The notes under the pieces were generated by a model, which was not told the origin of the DNA, did no database searches, and was given only the letters and a program-made list of their open reading frames with translations. A stretch of DNA of 64,000 nt from Bacteroidia bacterium (lineage in GTDB: Bacteria; Bacteroidota; Bacteroidia; B-17B0; Aurantibacillaceae): positions 1-64,000 of the forward strand of contig JALOMJ010000010.1 of the NCBI GenBank assembly GCA_025455485.1, in the 5' to 3' direction. Shown here piece after piece: positions 1-11,500 of this stretch (the stretch's first letter is position 1; every line of letters begins with the position of its first letter). Both the position numbers and the translations under genes were made by a program.

Positions 1-36
1 AAGCCAAAAGTTTGGGTTGTTGTTGCTACAAATGCC

Positions 37-336
37 TTATTTCTGCTCTAATACTTTGGGAGCCTTAAAATAATCACTGTCTTTTTTAGGCGCGTTTTTG
101 AGTGCTTCTTTCTGTGTGATGCTGTTTTGGGATTCATCTGCACGCAATACGTTGGCTTCTTTGGTCATATAAATTAGTGGCTGCACATTTTCAGTATCAA
201 GTTCATTTAGCTTGTCTACAAATTCGAGCATGCGGTTCATGTCGTTCAAAATACCCGGCTTGCTGCTTTCATCAAACTCCAAACGGGCCAGGTGAGCTAT
301 TTGATCTACGGTAGTGATATCTATCTTATTTGCCAT
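37..336 (-). CDS. gatC: Asp-tRNA(Asn)/Glu-tRNA(Gln) amidotransferase subunit C
   Basis: 99 aa; IAHLARLEFDE...MLEFVDKLNELDTENVQPL is typical of GatC. Confidence 0.93.
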   Translation of the reverse strand: MANKIDITTVDQIAHLARLEFDESSKPGILNDMNRMLEFVDKLNELDTENVQPLIYMTKEANVLRADESQNSITQKEALKNAPKKDSDYFKAPKVLEQK

Positions 337-337
337 A

Positions 338-393
338 AAATGCGTGTAATTCTTCAGCGATAAAGAAATGCGTGTAATTCTTCAGCGATAAAG
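338..393. repeat. 28-bp perfect tandem duplication (aaatgcgtgtaattcttcagcgataaag x2) at plsC 3' end / gatC 5' junction
   Basis: Copies at 338-365 and 366-393 read directly from sequence. Confidence 0.95.
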
Positions 394-1160
394 GTATAAA
401 CTTTTGTTTTTAATTCCTCCAGATCTTTCTCGGTAAGGCCTATGGTTGAAATTGGGGCTCCCACCACTATATTGGGCCTTCCGGGTCTACCATTACTTTT
501 AAAAAACCCGCCATTTTGTAAAAACCACCAATTATTTAAGTTGGCTACGGGAACGATGGGTACCTGCCTTTCTATGGCAAGTTTAAATGCGCCGTTTTTA
601 AACGGTTTAAGTTTTCCTTCAGAACTGATGGTGCCTTCTGGGTAAATTACCTGACTGTACCCTTTATCCAGCCAAGTGCCAGCATCTCTGAATGCCCTGT
701 GTGCATCGCTGTTACTTCTGCGGTTGACTGGAATATCAAGGTATTTAAAAAAAATATTGAACAAAGGCAGTTTAAGCAATTCCGATTTGCCCATAAATAT
801 AGCTGTATGTTTAATGTATAAAGGACAATACACAATATCAAGATAAGATGTGTGGTTGGCTGCTATTACACAAGGTTTAGGAAGCTCATGAGGTTTGCCT
901 CTGTATTCAATTTTTGGGAATAGAAAAGAACCATAAGAAATACACCTCGACCAAAGTCGTTTAAGGTGAAACACAAAATCGTACTTACGCATTTTCAGGG
1001 CCAAATAAAACAGAGGAAAAAGCAGCAAAAAAGGAATTACAAAACAAAGCGCAAACCAAAGTTTCCAGATGGGTGAGAATATGGCTTTTATTATGCGCAT
1101 GCGGGGCGTTAAAGGTATTAAATTACAGTGGAAAAATGGGCATAAACAAGGGTTAAACAA
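354..1160 (-). CDS. 1-acyl-sn-glycerol-3-phosphate acyltransferase (PlsC family)
   Basis: NHTSYLD (HX4D) and YPEGTIS motifs; N-terminal hydrophobic segment; the true start may be an internal Met. Confidence 0.88.
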   Translation of the reverse strand: MFNPCLCPFFHCNLIPLTPRMRIIKAIFSPIWKLWFALCFVIPFLLLFPLFYLALKMRKYDFVFHLKRLWSRCISYGSFLFPKIEYRGKPHELPKPCVIAANHTSYLDIVYCPLYIKHTAIFMGKSELLKLPLFNIFFKYLDIPVNRRSNSDAHRAFRDAGTWLDKGYSQVIYPEGTISSEGKLKPFKNGAFKLAIERQVPIVPVANLNNWWFLQNGGFFKSNGRPGRPNIVVGAPISTIGLTEKDLEELKTKVYTFIAEELHAFLYR

Positions 1161-1206
1161 GATTTGAGTTTATTTCTGTAATTTGGCAGCAACCTCTGAA
1201 CGGCAA

Positions 1207-2091
1207 ATGTTTTACCCTATACTATATTACCTGGTATTGGTGCCCCTTTCCTCTCTGCCTTATTTTTTAATTAAAGGCATCAGCAGCGCTTTTTACTACA
1301 TGTTGTATTATGCATTTGCTTACCGAAAAAAAATAGTGCTTCAAAACCTTAGAAATTCTTTTCCTGAAAAATCAGAAAAAGAAATCAGGGCGCTCTGCCG
1401 TCGTTTTTACAGGCACCTTTGTGATACGGTATTTGAAGGGTTGATGTGTTTTACCATTTCGCGTAATCAACTCCTGAGTCACATTCGCTGCGGCAATCCG
1501 GAATTAATTAATACTTACTTTGAAAGAGGCCAATCAGTAATTATTGCTATAGGTCACTATGGGAGCTGGGAGTTTTTTCTTACCGGTTTAAACGCGCTTA
1601 TTAAACACCAATTGGTTATCATTTATACCCCTTTAACCAATCCGTTCATGGAAAAAAAAATGATGCAGGCCCGAGAATCTTTTGGCACCCGCATGATCTC
1701 CAAATCTGAAGTAAAATCTTTTTTTGAGGAAAAACCCGAACAGCCAACCGCTACCTTATTCGCCATCGATCAATGGCCGGCTAAAGCAAAAAAGCCTTAT
1801 TGGATGACTTTTCTTAACCAGGAAACTGCGGTGGCTTTTGGTACTGAAAAGTATGCTAAAGATTCGGGGCAGGCCGTTTTGTATGCTACCATTAACAAAG
1901 AAAAACGAGGAAAGTATGTGATTTCCTTTGTCACAATTTGTGATGAACCTGCTACAAGCCAATATGGTTTTATAACCGAATCCATTACCCGGGCCTTAGA
2001 AAAAGACATTGAAAAGGCTCCTGCTTATTGGCTTTGGAGCCACCGTCGCTGGAAACAAACGCGAGCAGAAGTTGAAGCGAAGAAAAATTAA
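1207..2091 (+). CDS. Lysophospholipid / lipid A acyltransferase (LpxL/HtrB family)
   Basis: GHYGSWEF motif and overall family pattern; ORF opens with TTG at 1183 but ATG at 1207 gives a more typical N-terminus. Confidence 0.85.
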   Translation: MFYPILYYLVLVPLSSLPYFLIKGISSAFYYMLYYAFAYRKKIVLQNLRNSFPEKSEKEIRALCRRFYRHLCDTVFEGLMCFTISRNQLLSHIRCGNPELINTYFERGQSVIIAIGHYGSWEFFLTGLNALIKHQLVIIYTPLTNPFMEKKMMQARESFGTRMISKSEVKSFFEEKPEQPTATLFAIDQWPAKAKKPYWMTFLNQETAVAFGTEKYAKDSGQAVLYATINKEKRGKYVISFVTICDEPATSQYGFITESITRALEKDIEKAPAYWLWSHRRWKQTRAEVEAKKN

Positions 2092-2183
2092 ACCATAAAA
2101 GCCGGAAACCATTCTCAAAGTGTAATTTGAAGGTTTCAGAACCTTCTTTTGAGACGAGTTATAAACACTAAAGGTTCAGAACT

Positions 2184-4538
2184 TTATTTCAATTTTGTAA
2201 TGATAAATTCTGTGCGGCGGTTGATGCTGTGTTCTTCCTCTGTGCAGGTTGAAATCACCCTATCTTCACACGCACATCCGTTCAGTAGTTTGGTTTCACC
2301 ATATCCTTTTCCAACTATTCTTTCTTTCTTAATACCCTTTTTTACAATATACGCCGCGCTTGCTTTAGCTCTGTCGTCGGATAGTTTGAGGTTTGATTTT
2401 GCGCTTGAACGACAATCTGTATGCGACCCCAGCTCAATATACATACCAGGGTATTCATTCATTACCTGAACAATTTTGTCCAGCTCCGTTGCGGCATCTT
2501 TACGAATAACCGATTTACCCAAATCAAAATAGATTGGTTTTAAATCAATCATTTTCGCCAGATCCATTCCCACTTCAATTTTACCAAGAGAAAAATTCAT
2601 GGTTTTGTTCATGTCAACGGCCCCCGGCTCAGTAATGTCTTTTGTGAAAACAATGGTCCTTTGAAGATACCCCGGCTTATCAAGACGAATTAAGTATGCC
2701 AATTTATCCCCAATACGTTTTTCAGGTAGTTGTAAGGTATACAAACCCGAATCGCCGGTTATAAATGACGGGAATTCAAAGCTGGTGTTGATGTCGGAAA
2801 TACGAATGGTAACACTGTCTAAGCGCTCGGCACTTTTCGCATCGGCGATAAACGCTTTAAGGTAAACGCGGGGATCCTTTTCAACATAAATTTCTTTGAC
2901 AAAAGCATCGTCCGGAGACGATTCAGCCGTGAGGCTGTCCTGAACAGGAAAATACTCTGGGTGTGCAAATTGAATTTTATACTGGGTATCATCTTCCGCT
3001 TCGAGCATATAGATGCCGTTGTTGTTGGTTATTACCGTAGTTCCATTAACACTGAACACCAATGAATCTGCTGGTTCACCACTGTTCTTGTCGAGAAAAG
3101 TAACGGTTACCTCTTTGCCGCGTTTAACTTTTCTCAAAATTTCAAGGGTATAAATGTCATCATCCATATCGCCTGCCTTGCGGTTAGATGTTATGTAACC
3201 TGTTTTTAAATCTTCGCTCACGAAATATCCAAAATCATCGTATTGTGAATTCACCGGAATGCCCATGTTGTATATGCGGGCAACTTGCCCGTTTTTTATT
3301 TTGGCTTCGTAAATGTCTAATCCGCCCATTCCACTGTGTCCATTTGAGGCAAAATAAAACAGGCTGTCGGGAGAGAAATAAGGAAACACATCAGCACCTG
3401 CCGTATTTACCTTATCGCCCATATTTTCCACCTTACCCCACACCCCGAGCGAATCTTTCTTAACACGGTAAATGTCCATGCCCCCGTACCCTCCGGGCAT
3501 GTCTGACGCAAAAAACAAGGTGTATCCGTCGGGTGAAATACTAGGGTGAGTAAAATTGTATTGTACATTATCAAACGGCATCATCTCTACCTCGCTAAAA
3601 CCATTCTCATCCATGTATGCCATTAAAATAGCAAGCTTTGATAGTCCTTCCTTGGATTTATCACCTTTACCCACATTGTTTCTGGTAAAATAAAGCATGT
3701 TATAGTCTTTGGTAAATGAAATAGGACCATCATTAAATTTTGAATTCAAATCCCCCATAAATAAAATAGGCTTCAATTCCTTGCCATTACCGTCTTTTCG
3801 GGTAGCATACATTTTAAGATAGGCCGAGTTCGTCCATGCGTGTTCCTTTTTTATCCAGGAAATTTTTGCCCTTGAAGAAGCAAACACAGTGGCATCATAA
3901 AATTTTACCGCACACATGTCACTTTTGTCTGAGTTAAATGTGGCGGGCGTGACGCTATAAGCATCTGCATTTTTTGTGAACTCTTTGTTTTTTTCGAAGG
4001 ACGCTGCTAATTCTTTCCCTCGCGCATCTAAACTGAATCGTTCAAAGAACGCTTTTGCTTTTTCGTTTTCCCCGTTTTGCATCAAAGCTTCTCCATAATA
4101 CAATTCCTGTATGGGTTCGGCGACGCCCATGTTTACCAAAGCACCATAGTTCTCAATTTGACCTTTGAGGTTGTTGGTTAAGCGGTAACATTCTCCTAGA
4201 TTTGAAAGAATTAGTTTGTTAGTGCCATCGGTTTTTTTTGCCTTTTCGTAATACGGTATAGCTTCAGAATAGGCTTGCTGTGTAAAGTACAAATTGGCTT
4301 TTCTAAGCGCAGTGGGCTCTGTCTTCTTGGGGGTAACAGGCTCAGGAGCATCTAAAAGTTCAGAGCCTTCCAGCTGCTGCAATTCGCTGTCGGTAATGGT
4401 GTTTTCTTCGGCTTGGTTTTTGCCGGCCAAAGTATCCAATGGTTTTGGTTTAACCGTAGCGGGCTGGGGTTCTTGCGCAAAAACAGAACTGGAAAAAGAA
4501 AAAATGAAAAAACAAACAAAAACTTTAAGGACTCTCAT
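2184..4538 (-). CDS. OmpA-family protein with TPR, PD40/WD40-like and carboxypeptidase-regulatory-like domains (PorE-like, T9SS-associated)
   Basis: Signal peptide; TPR-like N-terminus; SPDGYTLFFASDMPGGYGGMDIY propeller blades; C-terminal OmpA domain (IELGSHTDCRSSAKSNLKLSDDRAKA). Confidence 0.88.
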   Translation of the reverse strand: MRVLKVFVCFFIFSFSSSVFAQEPQPATVKPKPLDTLAGKNQAEENTITDSELQQLEGSELLDAPEPVTPKKTEPTALRKANLYFTQQAYSEAIPYYEKAKKTDGTNKLILSNLGECYRLTNNLKGQIENYGALVNMGVAEPIQELYYGEALMQNGENEKAKAFFERFSLDARGKELAASFEKNKEFTKNADAYSVTPATFNSDKSDMCAVKFYDATVFASSRAKISWIKKEHAWTNSAYLKMYATRKDGNGKELKPILFMGDLNSKFNDGPISFTKDYNMLYFTRNNVGKGDKSKEGLSKLAILMAYMDENGFSEVEMMPFDNVQYNFTHPSISPDGYTLFFASDMPGGYGGMDIYRVKKDSLGVWGKVENMGDKVNTAGADVFPYFSPDSLFYFASNGHSGMGGLDIYEAKIKNGQVARIYNMGIPVNSQYDDFGYFVSEDLKTGYITSNRKAGDMDDDIYTLEILRKVKRGKEVTVTFLDKNSGEPADSLVFSVNGTTVITNNNGIYMLEAEDDTQYKIQFAHPEYFPVQDSLTAESSPDDAFVKEIYVEKDPRVYLKAFIADAKSAERLDSVTIRISDINTSFEFPSFITGDSGLYTLQLPEKRIGDKLAYLIRLDKPGYLQRTIVFTKDITEPGAVDMNKTMNFSLGKIEVGMDLAKMIDLKPIYFDLGKSVIRKDAATELDKIVQVMNEYPGMYIELGSHTDCRSSAKSNLKLSDDRAKASAAYIVKKGIKKERIVGKGYGETKLLNGCACEDRVISTCTEEEHSINRRTEFIITKLK

Positions 4539-4553
4539 AAATTCATTAAAAAA

Positions 4554-5510
4554 TTAAAAATAACGGGGGGTAACTACCTTTTTGTCTTTGTATGCAAACA
4601 AATAGCTCAATACAAATTCATGAGAACCTTGTGAATACTTTTGAATCTGATTCACGCCATAATCATAGGAATAATTTACTAAAAACTGGCTGTTAACCTG
4701 GTATCCCAGTAACAGAGAAATGGCAGAACCGGTACGGAAAGATAATCCTGTCCAAAACATTTCCCTGATTAAAAGATTAGCCCCTAAATCGAGCTGAATA
4801 GGTGCCGAGGCCACATATTTAATCATGGCATTCGCTCTAAGTTTAAACTCGTCGTTTATCGTAAACATATTTCCTGCCGTAAAATAGTAAGTGAATTTTT
4901 TAAATTCCACTTTCGATGTTTTTACTGCGCCTCCATTATTAAAACTAACCTGATTGTCAATCAAACGCGGAATAGAAAAACCACCGTAGAACGATTTTGT
5001 GTGGTAATACACCCCTGTGCCCATGTTAGGAGCAACAATGTTCGGCGAATTCATGCTTAGTTGAGGATCGGTAATCCCATTATCGTTTACTTTAAGTTCT
5101 GAAAATCGATTCACCTGCATATCAACACCTGCCATTAAACCAAGGGCAAGTGTTCCTTTGTCCTGAACCTTTATCCTATAGGCGTAATCGCCGTAAATAA
5201 GGTTTCTTTGAAGCACCCCAATACGTTCGTTCAATACACTGATGCCAACACCCATTTTATCATTAATAATAGGGCCATGCAGCGAGAAAGAAGTGGTTAC
5301 AGGTCGTCCGCTGAAATTAACCCATTGCTGTCTGTGCAATAGTGTGGCGCTCATGGCACCATTGCTTCCCGCATAGGCCGGATTAATAAACATCTCATTA
5401 AACATGTAATTCGTAAACTGGGCATCGTATTGCGCTTTAAGGAAATTTGCACAAAGCATCAGCACCAAAAGGCCGGTGAGTTTTGTTGTTTTATAAAAAT
5501 TTGTTTTCAT
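4554..5510 (-). CDS. PorP/SprF family type IX secretion system membrane protein
   Basis: QYDAQFTNYMFNEMFINPAYAGSNGAMSATLLHRQQWVNFSGRP is the PorP/SprF N-terminal signature. Confidence 0.93.
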   Translation of the reverse strand: MKTNFYKTTKLTGLLVLMLCANFLKAQYDAQFTNYMFNEMFINPAYAGSNGAMSATLLHRQQWVNFSGRPVTTSFSLHGPIINDKMGVGISVLNERIGVLQRNLIYGDYAYRIKVQDKGTLALGLMAGVDMQVNRFSELKVNDNGITDPQLSMNSPNIVAPNMGTGVYYHTKSFYGGFSIPRLIDNQVSFNNGGAVKTSKVEFKKFTYYFTAGNMFTINDEFKLRANAMIKYVASAPIQLDLGANLLIREMFWTGLSFRTGSAISLLLGYQVNSQFLVNYSYDYGVNQIQKYSQGSHEFVLSYLFAYKDKKVVTPRYF

Positions 5511-5530
5511 AATTAATTTTCCTTTTGCAA

Positions 5531-8500
5531 TTAATACTGTAACACAATAAATCCTGTATAGGTTTTCTGATCAGCGCCTTTCAGGTTAAGTATATAATAG
5601 TAGGTGCCCTGAGGCAATTTGTTGTTGCCGTTGCTGCCCCTGTTGGCTGCACCATCCCAGGTATTATCATAATTAGTGCTCTCGAACACTTTACTGCCCC
5701 ATCGGTTAAAAATAATGAGTTCATTTTCACCATCCGGTAGTCCTTTAATTACAAAGGTTTCGTTGATGCCGTCACCATTAGGACTGAACCCCTGAGGAAT
5801 AAAGAGTGTGGGATTAGACACCACCAAGACTGTAGGTAAATTATCGGCCGGCTCATTCCAAATACCATTGTTGTTCACATCAGGATTTGAGCCGTTTCCG
5901 GATGTGTCAGACACAACTATACTTTGAGAATTCAGAGCTGTTCCAAAGGCACTGTTTTTATAAACGCTAACCGTGTCGGTGATGACATTTATCACAAAAC
6001 TTATGCTGCTCTTCGTGCCAGGAGGCATTTTGCTTAACATGGAATTGGTGATGCGCACATCATTTCTTCCATCAAAGTTCCCGTTGGCTACCAATTGGCC
6101 ATTGCCCGAAACGGATGGACCGCTGCGTATACTGTAACTGGCCGGCAACTTTACTGTAGCATTGTACAAACTATCTTTAACGTTCACATTGTACAAGGTG
6201 TCATTGCCAAGATTGTGAACAGTGATGGTGTATCGGAAATCAAACGTGTTATTGTCGGACTTTATGGCTTCTCCGGTTTTAGTTAAACCAAAGAATAACT
6301 TAGGCGTGAAACTAAACGTGGTTGGCTGATTGTTGTTGGCCGGATTGTTATCCAAATTTGGATCGGGGTTCAAGCCATTTTGAGAAGAATCTGCCAATAC
6401 AATCGTGATGGAAGGTACAGCACTTGAATTAGCGGTTCCTTTTATGGAGTTGGAGAAGGGGCCAAATCGCCCGAACGGAGTTACCCTAACGGTAAACAGG
6501 ATGGTGTCGGTTTTTCCAACGTCTATTTGACTTCCGAGTGTATTGGTCAGGCTGGTTTCAAGCAGTCCGTCGAAACCGGAATTAACCACCAAACTACTGC
6601 CGGCATTGGATATGGAAGGTGTTGTCACCACAGTAAAGGTCATTGGTGAGGCAAAGACAGTATTTAAATCCTCTTCAAGTTTAATTTCTGTAAGGGGAAC
6701 TGTTCCGAAGTTTTTTACTACCGTTTTTACAGTAACATTATAGGTGCCGTCATCGTTAGTAAGGATAGATGGAATGGACTTTGCAATTCCGAACGCATTA
6801 ATCTCACAATTCGTTTGTGTTAAAATCAGAGTGGTGTCTTTAGTGCAGCCTTTGTCATCAAAGAACCGAACGGTGTAAGCCAAGGTTGTTGTAGGATTTG
6901 CAAGCGTGTTGGTGAGTATGCCATTTGCTGGAATTCCTGTTGCAGTGAGGTAAGTGGCTGTACCCGTATAGCTTGAACCCGTTACCAGATCGAATTTATC
7001 GGTGGCACCAAAATTAAATGCATAAATGGTTCCATCATTATTTGTGATGGTGCCGTTGCAAGTAGCTGGTGAAATGGAAGCCGTTATCGCCACATCTGTA
7101 AAGGTGCTGATGCTAATGGTGGCTGTATCAACACAAGAACTGGTAAGGTCGGTCACAACTACTGTAAATACCCCCGATACTGTTGTGGTAATAGCCTGTG
7201 TTGTTCCGCTAACAACTCCGGGCCCTATCCATGCAAAACCAGGATTTGTAGTGGTGTTGGCTGCATTAAGTGTAACCTGAGCAATAGCGCAGGTAATGCT
7301 GCTACTGGTAGAACTCAATGTAACACTTGGTATAGAAAAGTCAGTTGGCACATCCACAGTAATTGTGGTAATACAACCGGTTTGATTATCGGTGACGCTT
7401 AGCGTATAGTTACCCCAGAAATTGACCGCTGTAGGATTTTGAACATTTGAAGTATAATTCAAAGGTCCACTCCAAAAGTAACTCACGTTGGTGTCGGTTG
7501 ACGCGCCAAATAAATCTACGGTTGGTCCTGCGCAGGAAATAATGCCTGCAACGCTGGCCGTAACATTCGCAGGCAAAGGATTCACAACAATTTGTGCGGT
7601 AAATGAGTTAAAGCACAAACCGGCATTATCACCATCCAGTGTGTAGGTGCTGGTTATGGTTGGGCTCTCTACAATGCTGGTTTGCGTACTTAAACCCGGT
7701 GTCCATGTATAATTGGCTGCGCCGCTTGCGGTTAAGGTAACACTGTTGCCCACGCAAATGGTACTACTTTGAGGGCTAATTATCACTGTTGGATTGCTTA
7801 TAACCTGTACGGCTAAAGTTGTTGTTGAATTACAACCGTTAACGTCTACACCAAACACCGTATACGTGGTGTTTGCAAGGGGAGAATCATTTACCAAAGC
7901 TCCGGTTAAATTTCCCGGTGACCATGTGTACGTGTTTGCACCCGTTGCTGAGAGAGAAACCGTTGCTCCTTCACAGATAGCTGTTGGAGAAGCAGATGCC
8001 GTTAGTGTTGGATTTGGATTTACCACTACGCCCACCGTAGCCGTATTAAAACATGTATTTGCATCTTGTCCTGTAACTGTATAAGTAAGCGAAAGTGTAG
8101 GTGTATCGCTAACACTTGAACCTGTAGCGTTAATCGGACTCCAGGTATAGGATAGCGCTCCACCAGAACTTAAACTTACGCTGCTACCCGCACAAACTGC
8201 AGCACTTGAAATGCTGGCTGTTACCGCAGGGAGAGGATTAACCAAAATTTGTATGGTTTGGCTTCCAACACATCCTCCGCTATTTCCAAGAACAGTGTAC
8301 GTGCTCGTAATGCCAGGGGATTCAACTACAGAGGCCGTATTTTGATTGCCCGGCAGCCATGTGTAATTGATGGCGCCACTGGCCGTTAAACTCACAGAAG
8401 CCCCAACACAAAGTACTGTTGAACTTGGCGTAATAGATAGTGTTGGTGGTGATACCAGAATTACTGCAACAGTAGCCGTATTCGAACAGCCTGAAGCTGC

Positions 8501-11500
8501 TAAACCAATAACGGTATAGGTTGCAGGCCCTGTAGGCGTAGTTGTTATCACAGCGCCACTTAAATTCATGGGCAACCACGTGTAACTGGAGGCCCCATTG
8601 GCACTCAAGGTGGTACTATTGCCTGCACACACCGCTGTTGGGTTGGCGGCTGCACTCACAACCGGAAGCGCTAGCACACTGATGCCAATGGTTGAACTGG
8701 ACTGACAAGAAGCACTCTCACCGGTTACAGTGTAAACAGTAATTGCCGAAACTGTTGTGACAAGGTTACTGCCTGTGGTGGCGCCCGGTTGCCAGGTGTA
8801 ATTGTTGGCTCCGGTAGCCGTGAGTGTTAAGGTTGTTCCACTGCACACCAAATTTCCCGATGAGTTTAAAACCACTGTAGGAATTGGTATCACTTGAAGT
8901 GCAAAGGTACTTGAGTTCATACAACCGGTGGCACTCATTGCCTGTAAAGTATAATTTGTAGTTACCGTTGGATTCACAACAAATGTTGTTGCCGTTGATC
9001 CTCCAGGTAACCAGGTGTAACTGTTTGCTCCGAAGGCGGAAAGTGTAGCTGAACTGCCCGCACAAATAGACGGACTGCTTGCAGTTATGGTAGGTACCGG
9101 TAAAGCATTCGCTTGAACAAAAACGCTTGTATTGCCAGTGCAACTTCCTGTAGTGCCGGATAAAGAATATGTTGTTGAAACGGTTGGACATACCACCACG
9201 TTCGTATTGGTTGAACCCGTACTCCAGCTGTAACTAGTTGCTCCGTTGGCTGTTAAAGTAGCGCAATTGCCAACACAAACTGAAGTTGCCGAATTGATAG
9301 TAGTCACTGTAGGGGTTGGACTTACAAATACGGCTTGTGTTTGTTGAGCAACGCATCCTAAAGTGTTGGTTCCTGTTACGGTATAAATTGTGGTGACTGC
9401 TGGGTTTACAACAATAACAATGCCGGTCAAACTTCCGGGATTCCAGCTATAAGTCTGCGCTCCGCTGGCAATAAGTGTGGAGGATTGACCGCTGCATATT
9501 GCAGAACCAACAATAGTAGTGCTTAGCGTAGGTGCCGGGTTAACTGTTAACGTGGTAATTGCACTAGACGTGCACCCTGCTGTGCTGGTACCATTCACTG
9601 AGTAAACTGTGGTGGCTAAAGGACTAACTGTAACCGATGCACCCACCAGGTTGCCGGGATTCCAGGTGTAACTGGCTGCACCACTGGCAGTGAGCGTGCT
9701 ATTAAACCCAGGACAAATAGCAGTTGGACTTGCCACAGCAGTGGGTGTTGGAAGGGCATTAACAATAACCGCCAACGTGGAGGAGTTCGTACATGCGCTG
9801 GCTGAACCAACAACTGTAAACGTAGTAGTGTTCACCGGCGATACCGTTACTGTTGCTCCACTTAAATTGCCCGGAAACCAGGTATAAGAACTTGCCCCTG
9901 TTGCAGTAAGTGTTGCAATGGCGCCCAAGCAAATTGACGTTGGATTATTGCCTGAAGATACTACGGGCAAAGGAATAACCGGCATAGTGAGAGTTGTTTG
10001 GCTGGAACATCCCAAACTGTTGGTGCCGATAACGGTATACGTCGTTGTAACAGTTGGACTAACAACAATCTGAGAAAATGTTGAACCACCCGGAAGCCAA
10101 GTATAAGACTGCGCGCCGAATGCCGATATTCCAACCGCACTTCCTACGCATATAGAAGGTAATGCCGCAGCCAGAGAAACCGTGGGGTTAGGGTTCACCT
10201 GCAGATTTACCGTGGCTGTAGTTATACACCCTAAGGCATTGGCCCCTGTTAGTGTGTAAATGCTATTAGCAACAGGACTCACCGTCACATTAGATCCCGC
10301 TAAGTTCCCCGGATTCCAAGTATAAGAGGCAGCTCCACTGGCACTCAATACAGCACTAGAGCCGGAACAAATGGCTGTTGGTGAAGCAACAGGATTTAAA
10401 ACCGGACCGGATTGAACACTCACAGTAATTACGGAATTGCCTATACAGCCGGAGTTATCGCCGGAAACCAAATAACTGGTGTTTACAGTTGGATTAACAA
10501 CTACGGATGCTGTGGTAATGTTTCCGGGATTCCAGGTATAAGAACCGGCACCCGTTGCACTCAGTGTACTTGAAAAACCAACACAAATAGGGTTTGGAAA
10601 AGCTGTTGGTAAAATATTTGGAATAGGCACAACCAGTATGGTAATCGTCTCCTGATCGGTACAACCAAAGCCGTTAGTGCCCGTTACTGTGTATGTTGTT
10701 GTTACACTTGGGCTCACTGATACACTCAATCCGCCAAGAGCGCCCGGATTCCAAGTATAGAAACCCGCTCCGGCAGCAGTTAACGTTAGCGAAGACCCTG
10801 CACAAATGGAGGCAGTGCTTGCGGTAATACTCACCGTTGGTGCAGGATTTACCAACACCTGCACGGTTCGGGTGCTTAAACACCCAATGGCATTATTACC
10901 GGTAACGGTATAGATTGTTGTAACAGTAGGATTCACACCCACATTTGCGCCACTTAAGTTGCCGGGATTCCAGGTGTAAGTTAAGGCTCCGGAGGAACTA
11001 AGATTACTTAAACCACCCGGACAAACGGCCGTTGGCGAAGCTACAGCGGTTAAGACCGGGCCATTTTGCACATTAATTAAAATAGTAGCCGTGCCAGCAC
11101 AACCGGCACTTTCTCCTGTTACGGTGTAAATGGTTGTAATCGTTGGGCTCACCGAAACCGGCGTGCCAATAAGAGCACCCGGACTCCAGGTATATGCATT
11201 AGCACCCAATGCACTCAGTGACACAGAATTTCCTGAACAGATGCTTGAAGAACCGGCTGAAGGAATTGGTGTAGGATTGGGAACAACAACCACCGCCACG
11301 GTATTTTGACTTGTACAACCAAACGCATTGGCACCATCAACAGTATACGTTGTGTTGGCGGCAGGCGTTAAACTTAAAACAGCTCCAGTTAGTCCGCCGG
11401 GATTCCATGTATACGTTGTAGCTCCGCTCGCAGTATAGGTAACTGCATTGCCCGCACAAACAGATGCGCTTGAAGCAGAAATTGCAATGCTTGGAAGCGG

